NCBI GenBank assembly: GCA_946482655.1
Contig: CAMLSA010000085.1
Location: 1 to 14,063 of the forward strand
Direction: 5' to 3'
DNA from: an uncultured Sphingomonas sp.
Lineage (GTDB): Bacteria; Pseudomonadota; Alphaproteobacteria; Sphingomonadales; Sphingomonadaceae
Length of the DNA stretch: 14,063 nt
Shown here: positions 1-7,857 of the stretch, in pieces
Layout of the letters: every line of letters starts with the position of its first letter
Position numbering within the stretch: the stretch's first letter is position 1
Notes under the pieces: model-generated
Database searches by the model: none
Told to the model about the DNA's origin: nothing
Seen by the model: the letters and a program-made list of their open reading frames with translations, nothing else
Translations under genes and position numbers: made by a program

Positions 1-721
1 CCTCGACATGGTAGCCCTCAATGAAGGCTTCCTGGCCGACCTTCCAGTTTACGGGCCATTCCTGCTGCACGTCGGTCAGGCGGACCATCTTTTCGAGATC
101 GTAGTTCCTGGCAACCTCACGGAACTCTTCGCCGAGATATTGCTGCAGAGGCATGGGTTCGTCGGCAAAGGAAATGAAGATGAAGCCCTTCCAGACATCC
201 ACATGGATCTTCTTGAGGTCCAGATCGCGATCAAGCGCTTCGGGACGGAACGTCTCGCGCGCCGGAACCTCGAGCAGCTTGCCGCAGTTGGAGAATTTCC
301 ACTGATGGAACGGGCATACGAAGGTCTTGGTGCTGCCGTAGTCGACCGTGACGAGCCGCGTGCCGCGATGCTGGCAGACGTTGTAGAAGCCCCGAACCTC
401 CTGTCCCTCGCCGCGGACCAGCACGACAGACTCGTGACCGAAGTCAAACTTCATGAACCGGTTGGCACGGGGAATGTCGTTCAGGTGACCGGCGAGTAGC
501 CATACCCTGGGCCACAGCCGCTCCCATTCCTTCGCCATCGCCTCGTGCGAATAATAATGCGACGGATGACCCTGAATTGCGCATCCGTGATCGCGATAGG
601 GGCGCTTGGGGAACGGTCCGGCCGGTCCGGCCGGCTGATCCGCGTAGATCGCGTAATCGGGGTGCCAGGCTTCGTAAGGAAGTTCCCGCTCTCCCCGTGC
701 CATTTCGATACGATCAGACAT
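1..721 (-). CDS. Rieske non-heme iron oxygenase, alpha subunit (3'-truncated by window edge)
   Basis: The first 240 residues of an aromatic ring-hydroxylating oxygenase large subunit can be read; the rest lies beyond the left edge. The Rieske [2Fe-2S] ligands are visible as Cys116-x-His118 and Cys136-x-x-His139 with 17 residues between, followed by the usual WKF segment. The start of the catalytic domain shows NWK at 225-227 and the E-x-Y-H stretch ending in His238, the likely first ligand of the mononuclear iron. The second His and the Asp ligand are outside the window. The family takes electrons from a ferredoxin or reductase and inserts oxygen into aromatic or alicyclic substrates in the cytoplasm. 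No partner subunit, ferredoxin or reductase gene is seen here. The ATG has a GGAGGG Shine-Dalgarno six bases upstream. It is divergent from an AraC-type gene, which is the obvious candidate regulator. Substrate unknown; a demethylase or carnitine-oxygenase-like role is also possible for this superfamily. Confidence 0.93.
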   Translation of the reverse strand, partial: MSDRIEMARGERELPYEAWHPDYAIYADQPAGPAGPFPKRPYRDHGCAIQGHPSHYYSHEAMAKEWERLWPRVWLLAGHLNDIPRANRFMKFDFGHESVVLVRGEGQEVRGFYNVCQHRGTRLVTVDYGSTKTFVCPFHQWKFSNCGKLLEVPARETFRPEALDRDLDLKKIHVDVWKGFIFISFADEPMPLQQYLGEEFREVARNYDLEKMVRLTDVQQEWPVNWKVGQEAFIEGYHVE

Positions 722-939
722 GCGCTTCCCTCCGGTCCGCTGGGCCGCCCGCGCATTCCCATGATCGGGCGCGGCCCTATATTGACGTTGGGCCGGTCAT
801 CCAGCCTCTGGTTGGTGGAAGATAGGCAGCGGCAGGAGCTCGGTTAAGGTCCGATAGCGCAGTCGCGCTGATCCGGCCCCGCAATCGCAGAGCCTTCCCG
901 ACGTGGCTCCACCGCGACGTATTGCGCGGCCGCTGGCCT

Positions 940-963
940 TGATAGTTAGCGCATGATACTAAG
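940..963 (+). promoter_or_regulatory. Candidate regulator half-sites: direct repeat TGATANTNAG, 14-bp period
   Basis: The 268-bp divergent region between the Rieske gene and the araC-type gene (722-989) contains TGATAGTTAG at 940-949 and TGATACTAAG at 954-963, an imperfect direct repeat (8 of 10 identical) with starts 14 bp apart. AraC-family proteins bind pairs of direct half-sites, so this could be an operator for autoregulation or for the divergent oxygenase. It ends 26 bp before the araC start. No convincing sigma-70 promoter was found in the region. The functional assignment is inference. Confidence 0.3.
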
Positions 964-989
964 GCGAATAGACCGCGAAGGAGAGGATC

Positions 990-1964
990 ATGGGCAGGGC
1001 AACGGCTCCTGCAACGAGTGATTATGTGGAACAGTTCCGGCAACGGATCTGGCACGAATATTATCCTGGGACGGTGGAGCCTGCCGGTTGCTGGGGCCTG
1101 CGGTTTGACGTCGAGAACGGCCTGCGGACGCCGTTCCCGATCAACAAGATGCGGGCCATGGCCACCTTCTCTTATGTCCGCTCGGCGGAGCATATTCGCG
1201 CCAGCCATGCTGATATCGCGATCATCTGGTTTGTCCGACGCGGTAGGTTGACCGTGTCGAGCGGCAATCGCGCGTGCATCGTGGAGCCGGGACAACTGAC
1301 GATTACCCGCTCCAACCGTCCCCTGCGCGTCCAGGCGTCCCCTGCGGGCGACAGCGTCTACGAGGACATTCACATACTCATACCGTCGCATGTCCTGCAA
1401 TCCCATCTGCCGGGCGGGATTCCGACGCTGGCGAGCAACTCCTTCTTGGAGGGCAATCTGCGGGTCGCCGAACAGATTTTGGATGTTCTGCATGGACAGC
1501 GGGATCGAGTCGACGCGGCGGTCGCTCAGATGCTCTCGGATTGCTTCCTGAGAGCGCTTGGGCGGCAGTTGACGGTCGAGCACGGTTCTTTCGACAAGAG
1601 AAAGACGGCCGCCGAACATCACTACGACAACATCGTCGGCTGTATAGACATGCATATGGCCAATTGCGACATCTCGGTCAGCTTCGTGGCGGACCACGTG
1701 AAGATCTCGCCGAGGCAGCTCTGCTATATCCTGGCCGGGAAGGGAACGTCCTTCGCGAAGCTGCTTTGGGGCAAGCGGCTCGAACGTGCATCCGAATTCC
1801 TCCGGAAACCGGAAATGGGCCACTATTCGGTGTCGGAGATCGCGTATCTCGTTGGTTATAAGAGCGCCGGACATTTCAGCCGGATGTTCAAGAACCGATA
1901 TGGTGCGGCTCCCACGCAGATGCGCCGTCACATGCAGGATCAGCCGACGCTTGCCCATGCTTGA
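990..1964 (+). CDS. AraC-family transcriptional regulator
   Basis: This 324-residue protein has the AraC layout: an N-terminal ligand or dimerisation region (about 1-200, with a beta-rich cupin-like part around 55-135) and a C-terminal double helix-turn-helix. The first HTH is about 229-250. The second, about 280-301, carries the typical VSEIAYLVGY...HFSRMFKNRYG signature, followed by the P-x-x-x-R segment at 308-312. The arrangement resembles AraC regulators with an AraC-binding-like N-terminal domain (NahR/XylS-type catabolic activators are the functional analogue). The ATG follows a good AGGAGAGG Shine-Dalgarno. It is divergent from the Rieske oxygenase and upstream, in the same direction, of the glyoxalase/dehydrogenase pair, so it probably controls one or both. 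The inducer is not predictable. Confidence 0.93.
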   Translation: MGRATAPATSDYVEQFRQRIWHEYYPGTVEPAGCWGLRFDVENGLRTPFPINKMRAMATFSYVRSAEHIRASHADIAIIWFVRRGRLTVSSGNRACIVEPGQLTITRSNRPLRVQASPAGDSVYEDIHILIPSHVLQSHLPGGIPTLASNSFLEGNLRVAEQILDVLHGQRDRVDAAVAQMLSDCFLRALGRQLTVEHGSFDKRKTAAEHHYDNIVGCIDMHMANCDISVSFVADHVKISPRQLCYILAGKGTSFAKLLWGKRLERASEFLRKPEMGHYSVSEIAYLVGYKSAGHFSRMFKNRYGAAPTQMRRHMQDQPTLAHA

Positions 1965-1971
1965 AGTCTGA

Positions 1972-1989
1972 GCCGCCTGAAAAGGTGGC
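1972..1989 (+). terminator. Hairpin just after araC-type stop (7-bp stem, GAAA loop)
   Basis: GCCGCCT (1972-1978), loop GAAA, AGGTGGC (1983-1989) form a seven-pair stem with one G-U pair and a stable GNRA tetraloop, starting eight bases after the regulator stop. No U-tract follows, so it may be a 3'-end stabiliser or a weak or Rho-assisted terminator, not a classical intrinsic terminator. Confidence 0.4.
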
Positions 1990-2198
1990 GAGTTGGAGCT
2001 GCCCGCCATGTCCAAGCTATGCGCGGAGGGCGAGCCGCTCCTGACGAAACTTGGGCGCCGCGGGGTCCGCAACGCCGCCCGCTCTGCGTGGAGCGTCAAT
2101 TCCTGCTGCAGCCACAGAAATGGCCAATCAAACGGTGGACCGGTAGCTGTTCATCCCATTACGCGGCATAGACGTCACGCGCGGGAGGTTGCGAAACA

Positions 2199-2657
2199 AT
2201 GGACCATTCCAGTGCGGATCGCGAGATCGACGAAAGATACTGGTCCTGGGGGACCGCCGCGTCGCGCCCGCGGATACTGCACGTCATGCTGCGGGTGTCG
2301 GACCTCGATCGGTCGCTCCATTTCTATTGCTCCGGCCTCGGCATGAAAGTTCTCGACCTACACGATTTCGAAGCCGGCCGATTCACCTTGGCGTTTCTTT
2401 CCTACGGCGGCTACGATGACGGGCCTGCGATCGAGCTAACGCATAATTGGGATTCCGAAACCGCATATTCGCACGGCACAGGCTATGGGCATGTCGCGAT
2501 CGGCGTTCCGAACATCGACGCCATGTGCGATCGCTTGGCGGAACATGGTGCCGAGGTCACGGTGGCGCCGAAGCAGATGGTGGCAGGCGCGCCGAAGCTC
2601 GCCTTCTTGAAGGACCCCGACGGCTACATGGTCGAACTCATTCAGACGCGGATATGA
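2199..2657 (+). CDS. VOC-family protein, glyoxalase I (lactoylglutathione lyase)-like
   Basis: This 152-residue vicinal-oxygen-chelate protein closely resembles GloA. The four expected metal ligands are His28 (in LHVMLRV), Glu79 (IELTHNW), His98 (GHVAIGV) and Glu146 (MVELI). Their spacing (51, 19, 48) is nearly that of E. coli GloA as I recall it (His5, Glu56, His74, Glu122). The FLKDPDGYMVEL ending is typical. Known members convert the hemithioacetal of methylglyoxal and glutathione into S-lactoylglutathione. The protein has about 24 extra N-terminal residues compared with typical GloA; no in-frame ATG or GTG lies nearer the domain, so I keep this start, which has GGGAGG at a rather long distance. 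Its stop overlaps the start of the FAD dehydrogenase by four bases, implying translational coupling. Because it sits in a catabolic region it may act on a pathway-derived 2-oxoaldehyde or be another VOC enzyme. Confidence 0.88.
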   Translation: MDHSSADREIDERYWSWGTAASRPRILHVMLRVSDLDRSLHFYCSGLGMKVLDLHDFEAGRFTLAFLSYGGYDDGPAIELTHNWDSETAYSHGTGYGHVAIGVPNIDAMCDRLAEHGAEVTVAPKQMVAGAPKLAFLKDPDGYMVELIQTRI

Positions 2658-4057
2658 CCCACGGGTTGGAAACGAGCGCCGATCATGCGGCAACGGTCCG
2701 GAGTGCGCTGCTGCGGATCGTCGGGGAGCGAGGGCTGCTGGTCGATGACGACATCCGGCTCCGCTCGGCGGACCCTGCCCGGGACGTGCCGGTCCAGGGG
2801 ATCGCCATCGTTCGTCCGGGCACCGTCGAGGAGGTGGCGGCCGTGGTGGGCTGCTGTTCCGAATTGCGCCAGACGATGGTGGTCCATGGTGGGCGCACGG
2901 GCGTTAGTGGCGGAGCCTATACCTCGTCTTGCGATGTGGTGCTTTCGCTCGAACGCCTCAACCGCATCGAGGAGATCTCCGAGGACGCGCAGATCGCCGT
3001 GGTGGAGGCGGGCGTGACGATCGAGGCGCTGCATCAGGCGGCGGCGCGGCATGGGCTCAGCTATCCGGTCGACATGGGATCCAAGGGCAGCGCCACGATC
3101 GGCGGGTCGATCGCGACCAACGCGGGCGGCAACCATGTCATCCGCTGGGGCATGACGCGCCAGAATGTGCGGGGACTGGAAGTGGTCCTGCCGGACGGGA
3201 CCGTGCTTTCCTCAATGAATCGTCTGCTGAAGAACAACACCGGCTATGATTTGAAGCAGCTGTTCATCGGCTCGGAGGGAACGCTGGGGGTCGTGACCCG
3301 CGCCGTCGTACAGCTGGTTCCGCAGCCGGTGACGCAGGACGTCGCCTTCCTTGCCTTGCGGAATTTCGGCGACGTCGTGGCGCTCATGAATCGCGCTCGA
3401 CGGATGACGATCCTGAGTGCTTTCGAGGTCATGTGGAGCGATTATTACACGCTGATGGCGGAAAGCGAGACAGGACGCGCGCCTTTGCCCCCGGACTTCC
3501 CCTTCTATGTGCTGATCGAGACGCTCGGCCAGGACAGGGAAGCCGATAGTGCCCGGTTCGAAGCCTTCGTCACGCTCGCCCTAGAGGACGGCTTGGTGGC
3601 GGATGCGGTGGTCGCCTCATCTCTTGGCCAAGCAGGCAAGCTCTGGAAGGTTCGGGAAGGCGGCGAGGTGATGAAGGACAAGATGGGGCCTTATGTCCCG
3701 TTCGACGTCAGTCTGGACTTGTCGGCTATGGCGACCTTCGTGGAGCAGGTTCACGACGACATACGCAGGAACATACCCGATGCCGTTGGCGTGACGTTCG
3801 GACATCTGGGCGACAACAACATCCACTTCGGCATACATGCCGGGACCCGAACGGCTTCGCTCGAGGACGAGATCGAGGCGATCGTCTACCGGCGCGTGAG
3901 CGAACATGGCGGGTCAATCTCGGCCGAGCACGGCATCGGTCAACGCAAGAAGAGCTTCTTTCACGAATATGGCTCGTCGGTAGAGCTGCAGCTGATGCGC
4001 AGGGTCAAGTCGATGTTTGATCCCCATAATCTGATGAACCCGAAGGTTCTGTTCTGA
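2654..4057 (+). CDS. FAD-linked D-2-hydroxyacid dehydrogenase (D-lactate / 2-hydroxyglutarate / glycolate oxidase family)
   Basis: This 467-residue protein belongs to the FAD_binding_4 plus FAD-oxidase C-terminal family. FAD-binding segments are GGRTGVSGGA (79-88), the glycine-rich G-S-x-G-S-x-x-x-G-G-S segment from 142 leading into TNAGG (155-159), and GYDLKQLFIGSEGTLG (197-212). The C-terminal domain has HLGDNNIH (384-391) and ISAEHGIG (422-429). His384, His391 and Glu425 have the 7 and 34 residue spacing of the Zn ligands I recall for human D-2-hydroxyglutarate dehydrogenase (His434, His441, Glu475). The family oxidises a D-2-hydroxyacid to the 2-oxoacid and passes electrons to ETF, quinone or cytochrome. 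The ATG overlaps the glyoxalase stop (ATGA). The open frame extends upstream to 2447 but that part is a shadow of the glyoxalase gene. With the upstream gene, D-lactate is an attractive substrate, but this is inference. Confidence 0.92.
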   Translation: MTHGLETSADHAATVRSALLRIVGERGLLVDDDIRLRSADPARDVPVQGIAIVRPGTVEEVAAVVGCCSELRQTMVVHGGRTGVSGGAYTSSCDVVLSLERLNRIEEISEDAQIAVVEAGVTIEALHQAAARHGLSYPVDMGSKGSATIGGSIATNAGGNHVIRWGMTRQNVRGLEVVLPDGTVLSSMNRLLKNNTGYDLKQLFIGSEGTLGVVTRAVVQLVPQPVTQDVAFLALRNFGDVVALMNRARRMTILSAFEVMWSDYYTLMAESETGRAPLPPDFPFYVLIETLGQDREADSARFEAFVTLALEDGLVADAVVASSLGQAGKLWKVREGGEVMKDKMGPYVPFDVSLDLSAMATFVEQVHDDIRRNIPDAVGVTFGHLGDNNIHFGIHAGTRTASLEDEIEAIVYRRVSEHGGSISAEHGIGQRKKSFFHEYGSSVELQLMRRVKSMFDPHNLMNPKVLF

Positions 4058-4151
4058 TCACCACGCCGACCGTCGAACGAGCGGACCTGGCGCCGGAAAG
4101 GTGCTGACCTGAAGGCTTCGCGTGGATTTGAGTCTCCCGGCGCGCGTGGCA

Positions 4152-4165
4152 CCGATCGGGATCGG
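4152..4165. promoter_or_regulatory. Perfect palindrome CCGATC-GG-GATCGG upstream of fadB-like gene
   Basis: In the 147-bp gap between the FAD dehydrogenase and the FadB-like gene, CCGATC and GATCGG flank two bases, forming a 12-base perfect inverted repeat 39 bp before the ATG. It could be an operator for a dimeric regulator (fatty-acyl regulators bind such dyads) or chance in GATC/CGATC-rich DNA. Low confidence. Confidence 0.25.
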
Positions 4166-4204
4166 CCCAACTCTCCCTGCCGAGAAGATGAACAGAGAGA
4201 TTAC

Positions 4205-6262
4205 ATGAATTCTGTCTCGACCCGCCGCGAAGGACCGGTCCTGGTCGTCCGCGCCAGCAATCCGCCCCTCAACGTGCTCAGCCTCGCCGTCCGGCGCGGC
4301 CTCAACGACGCGATCGAATTCGCGGATGCGGAAGACTCGGTCGAAGCCGTGGTGATCATCGGCGTTGGCCGGACATTCTTTGCAGGCGCCGACATAGCCG
4401 AGCTCGGCCGGCGGATCGAGCCGCCGACCCATCTCGAACTCGTCGACCGGGTCGAGGCATGTTCGAAGCCCGTGATAGCGGCGATCCACGGGACGGCCCT
4501 TGGTGGCGGGCTGGAGCTCGCGCTTGCCTGCCACTACCGGATAGCCGTGCCATCGGCGCAGCTCGGATTGCCCGAGGTGACGCTCGGCGTGCTGGCCGGA
4601 GCGGGCGGCACCCAGCGTCTGCCGCGCCTGATCGGCGTTTCGAGGGCACTCGAGATGGTCACCGGCGGCGAGCCGATCGGGGCGATCGAGGCGCACGAGA
4701 TCGGTTTGGTCGACGCAATCGTGGAAGGCGAACTCGAACCGCAGGCAATCGCCTTCGCCGACGCGGTACGCGGCGTACGTCCACTTCCCCGGGCCAGCAC
4801 GAGAGAGGATCGGCTCGATGAGGCCCGCACGAACCCACGCCTTTTCGACGATTTCCGCCGCGTCCACGCGCGGAATCTGGCCGGGTCCGACGCGGCGGAA
4901 CAGGCGATCTGCGCGGTCGAGATGGCGACGCAGGTTCCGTATGTCGAGGGCGGTCCCAAAGCCTTCGACATGTATCTCACGCTCGCGCAGGGCGAGCAGG
5001 CGAAGGCGTTGCAATATCTGTTCTTCGCGACACGCAAGGCGGCTCGGATCGAGGGCCGGCCGGACGATGTCCATCCCCGTGAGGTGCGGCGGATCGGTTT
5101 GGTGGGCGCCGGTGCCATGGGCAGTGGTATCGCCATGGACTTCCTGTCCAGCGGCCTGCCGGTAACGATCGTCGAGACCAACCGGGACGCGCTTGATCGC
5201 GGCGTGGCAGCCATCAAGGGGAATTACGAGTCGGCGGTATCGCGTGGGCGGATGGCAGCGGCCGATGCGGAGCACGCCATCGCATTCCTTACGCCGGTGC
5301 CCGACCTGACGGCGCTCGCCGACCACGATCTGATCGTCGAAGCGGTGTTCGAGGACATCACCGTAACGCGCGATCTCTTCCGGCGGCTCGACGAGGTGGC
5401 AAAGCCGGGAGCGATTCTGGCCTCCAATAGCTCCTTTCTGGATCTGGACGACATCGCGGCAGCGACGAGACGGCCCCAGGACGTGGTGGGGATGCACTTC
5501 TTCGCGCCAGCGCATTCGATGAATCTGCTGGAGATCGTGCGCGGGAGGGCGACAGCCCCTGATGTTCTGGCGACGGTGATGCCGCTTGCCAAACGCATCG
5601 GCAAAGTGGTCGCGATCTCCGGTGCGTGCGCAGGCTCGATCGGTAACCGGATGCTGATCGCTCGTCAGGAGCAAGCGATTCGACTGGTCCTCGAGGGCGC
5701 CACGCCCGAGCAGGTCGATCGCGTCCACGTCGATTTCGGCTTCCCGATGGGACCGTTCCAGATGCTCGACCTCTTCGGCAACGATGTCGGCCGGCATCAC
5801 GATCCGACGCGGATCGAGAGCATAGCCGACACACTCTGCGCGATCGGCCGGTTCGGCCAGAAGAACGGCTGCGGCTATTACGACTATGACGAGCGCCACC
5901 GGCCCGTCCCGAGCGACGACGTGCACGGCATCATCGAACATTTCCGCGCGCAGGAGGCGATTGAGCCCCGCGAGATCGACGATCGCGAGATCGTCGAGCG
6001 CACGCTCTACACAATGATCAACGAAGCGGCGGAGATCCTTGAGGAAGGCATTGCCCAGCGTGCGTCGGATATCGACGTGATCTGGACGAAAGGCTATGGC
6101 TGGCCGCGCCAGACCGGCGGCCCGATGTTCTGGGCGGACGGTGTGGGTCTTTCTGGGATCGTCGAGGGGCTGCGCCGCCAGCAGGCTCGGCTCGGATCGC
6201 GATTCACACTGTCGAGGCTTCTCCTCGACAAGGCCTCATCCGGGCATATGTTCGTCCGCTGA
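4205..6262 (+). CDS. Bifunctional enoyl-CoA hydratase / 3-hydroxyacyl-CoA dehydrogenase (FadB/MFE-1-like)
   Basis: This 685-residue fusion carries out two beta-oxidation steps: hydration of 2-enoyl-CoA and NAD-dependent oxidation of 3-hydroxyacyl-CoA. The crotonase domain (about 1-190) has oxyanion-hole segments FFAGADI (58-64) and HGTALGGGLE (95-104) and both catalytic glutamates, Glu104 and Glu124, 20 apart as in FadB. The NAD-binding domain begins near 296 with GAGAMGSG (301-308). The dehydrogenase dyad is His431 (MHFFAPAH) and Glu443, 12 apart as in FadB, and Asn481 lies in IGNRML. C-terminal HAD domains contain FGFPMGPF (511-518) and GYGWPRQTGGPMFWAD (630-645). It is slightly shorter than E. 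coli FadB (729) and closer in length to peroxisomal-type MFE-1. No FadA-type thiolase is adjacent. The start follows a purine-rich AGAGAGA. It probably processes an acyl-CoA made by the neighbouring catabolic genes. The 3-hydroxyacyl segment has SNSSFLD where SNTSTLD is usual. Confidence 0.95.
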   Translation: MNSVSTRREGPVLVVRASNPPLNVLSLAVRRGLNDAIEFADAEDSVEAVVIIGVGRTFFAGADIAELGRRIEPPTHLELVDRVEACSKPVIAAIHGTALGGGLELALACHYRIAVPSAQLGLPEVTLGVLAGAGGTQRLPRLIGVSRALEMVTGGEPIGAIEAHEIGLVDAIVEGELEPQAIAFADAVRGVRPLPRASTREDRLDEARTNPRLFDDFRRVHARNLAGSDAAEQAICAVEMATQVPYVEGGPKAFDMYLTLAQGEQAKALQYLFFATRKAARIEGRPDDVHPREVRRIGLVGAGAMGSGIAMDFLSSGLPVTIVETNRDALDRGVAAIKGNYESAVSRGRMAAADAEHAIAFLTPVPDLTALADHDLIVEAVFEDITVTRDLFRRLDEVAKPGAILASNSSFLDLDDIAAATRRPQDVVGMHFFAPAHSMNLLEIVRGRATAPDVLATVMPLAKRIGKVVAISGACAGSIGNRMLIARQEQAIRLVLEGATPEQVDRVHVDFGFPMGPFQMLDLFGNDVGRHHDPTRIESIADTLCAIGRFGQKNGCGYYDYDERHRPVPSDDVHGIIEHFRAQEAIEPREIDDREIVERTLYTMINEAAEILEEGIAQRASDIDVIWTKGYGWPRQTGGPMFWADGVGLSGIVEGLRRQQARLGSRFTLSRLLLDKASSGHMFVR

Positions 6263-6441
6263 GACAACCGGCGGACGTGTGTGGCGCCGGTGCCGCCCTC
6301 CGCCTTCAAGCCCGCACAGCATCCTCACCGACAAAGGATGGTCGAACTTCGAAACCACGACAGGGGCAAACTCTGCCCATCCCGCGCTCGTCGGGCGCCA
6401 GCTCGCCTGATTGCCGCCTCGGCGCTCCAAGGAGACGTGTC
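6263..6441. other. Convergent intergenic spacer between fadB-like gene and amidase
   Basis: These 179 bases lie between two gene ends that face each other. I see only weak dyads (for example GGGCA 6364-6368 with TGCCC 6374-6378) and no U-tract terminator, gene or recognisable mobile-element end. Confidence 0.4.
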
Positions 6442-7845
6442 TCACCCTATCTCTGGATGGCGTGTGTGCCAGTCTGTCACGCGTTGATAATTATGCGCCA
6501 CGCGCAACAGGCAATCCTCGCCCAGTTGTCGGCCGACGAACTGGAGCCCGACCGGATGGCCGATATCATCGAACCCCATTGGCAGGCTGATCGCGGGATG
6601 GCCGGTCATATTGGGCGGAATAGTGAAGCGACCCAATTCCGACGATCCTTCCGCCAGCATCGCCTGGATCGTTTCGACCGTGGGCACCACGGTGGGCAGG
6701 GTAGGCATGGCGATCGCGTCGACATCCACCATCGTTAGAGCGAAGCGGCTGTTGAAGATCTGGCGGTGGGCAAGTGAGCGGGCCAGGTCGCGCCCTGATA
6801 CGCCGCGTCCGAGTTCGAGGAGCGCGGTCAATTCCGGGCCGTAGTCCGCGGCGCGTTCAGGATAGGTGCCCTCGTGTGCCAAGGCCGTCTCGACAGCGCA
6901 GATCGGTGCCCAGGCTTCAATTATCCTGCGTGTTTCGGGCATGGTAATTTCGACGATCCGCACGCCTTGCGCGGCCAGTTCGGCGAGCGCGGCTTCGAAG
7001 GCGCGCGCGATCGGCGCATCGACCCCGTCCAGCGCATAGGCGCGGTCGACCCCGATCCTGAGCCCCGCGATCGGCGCATCGAGTGCGGCGGCGCAATCCG
7101 GCACGGGCGCATGCAGGCTCGTGGGATCTGCGGGATCGTAGCCGGCGATGGCATTCAACATGATTGCCGCGTCCACCGCACTACGCGTCATCGGACCCAC
7201 GTGATCGAGCGTGGGGGCCAGTGCGAAGAGGCCGTGGCGGCTGACGCGACCCCAGCTGGGCTTGAGGCCGGTGAGACCATGGACAGATGCCGGTACTCGG
7301 ATTGAACCGCCTGTATCCGTGCCGATCGCCCCGAAGCACAGGCCTGCCGCCGTTGCCACGCCCGAGCCGCTGGATGAAGCACCGGCCCAAAAGCGCGCGT
7401 CGCGCGGATTGCGCGGGCTGCCGCCGTAGCGGGAGTGATGGCCCACGAAGATCCCCTCGGCCGTAACGAGCTTGCCGAGCATCACCGCGCCCGCCGCTTC
7501 CAGTCGGGCGACCACGGTCGCGGTCGTATCCGGCAGGTGACCTGCGCGGAATGATAGACCGACGGTGGTGGGCGCGTAATCGGTATCGACCACGTCCTTC
7601 ACTGCGATGGGCACGCCGTGAAGCGGCCCGCGATGCTGCCCGCGCGCGATTTCCGCATCTCTGGCGCTCGCTTGGTCACGCGCGCGGTCCGCCGTGACGT
7701 GCAGGAAGGAATTGAGTGCTTGGTCATGCTCGCCGATTCGGCCGAGCATGGCTTCGGTCACTTCGAGCGAAGTGATCTCATGCGCGGCGATCCGCGCCGA
7801 AAGGTCGACAATTCCAAGTCTGTGCAGCACCTTTGGACTCCTCAT
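6442..7845 (-). CDS. Amidase-signature family hydrolase
   Basis: With the start at 7845 this is a 467-residue amidase-signature enzyme. The Ser-cisSer-Lys triad is visible: Lys83 in GVPIAVKD, cis-Ser157 in the WAGASSSGSG segment, and the nucleophile Ser181 in GTDTGGSIR, 24 residues after the cis-Ser as in other family members. The family hydrolyses amide or sometimes ester and carbamate bonds; the GatA, AtzF and general amidase subgroups cannot be told apart reliably here. No GatB or GatC gene is nearby, so a tRNA amidotransferase role is unlikely. The frame is open to 7980, but the extra 45 residues look unlike an amidase N-terminus, whereas the segment after the chosen Met reads as normal family sequence (a helix before SLEVTEAML). 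No Shine-Dalgarno is present, and a GATAAT hexamer lies six bases upstream. It is convergent to the fadB-like gene and may be an independent unit. Confidence 0.92.
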   Translation of the reverse strand: MRSPKVLHRLGIVDLSARIAAHEITSLEVTEAMLGRIGEHDQALNSFLHVTADRARDQASARDAEIARGQHRGPLHGVPIAVKDVVDTDYAPTTVGLSFRAGHLPDTTATVVARLEAAGAVMLGKLVTAEGIFVGHHSRYGGSPRNPRDARFWAGASSSGSGVATAAGLCFGAIGTDTGGSIRVPASVHGLTGLKPSWGRVSRHGLFALAPTLDHVGPMTRSAVDAAIMLNAIAGYDPADPTSLHAPVPDCAAALDAPIAGLRIGVDRAYALDGVDAPIARAFEAALAELAAQGVRIVEITMPETRRIIEAWAPICAVETALAHEGTYPERAADYGPELTALLELGRGVSGRDLARSLAHRQIFNSRFALTMVDVDAIAMPTLPTVVPTVETIQAMLAEGSSELGRFTIPPNMTGHPAISLPMGFDDIGHPVGLQFVGRQLGEDCLLRVAHNYQRVTDWHTRHPEIG

Positions 7846-7851
7846 CACGCT

Positions 7852-7857
7852 ATTATC
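7852..7857 (-). promoter_or_regulatory. Candidate -10 element (GATAAT) for the amidase gene
   Basis: Read on the minus strand, GATAAT ends six bases before the proposed amidase ATG, so transcription would begin at or next to the start codon and give a leaderless mRNA. No good -35 is seen at 16-18 bp, so the call is weak. It fits the missing Shine-Dalgarno. Confidence 0.25.

Noticed and set aside
777..2099. 440-codon minus-strand open frame across the araC-type gene
   Set aside because: The plus-strand regulator has a clear double HTH and Shine-Dalgarno; the opposite frame has none and would also fill the divergent control region.
2447..2653. Upstream extension of the FAD dehydrogenase frame
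   Set aside because: It lies inside the glyoxalase gene in another frame and reads as Arg/His-rich shadow; the ATG at 2654 in the ATGA overlap is the natural start.
4058..5941. 627-codon open frame on the minus strand opposite the fadB-like gene
   Set aside because: It mirrors a high-GC coding gene with intact motifs on the other strand, has a His/Arg/Asp-rich composition and shows no recognisable domain.
6270..6304. GGCGGA / TCCGCC dyad after the fadB-like gene as terminator
   Set aside because: The 23-base loop, weak inner pairing and absence of a U-tract make it unconvincing.
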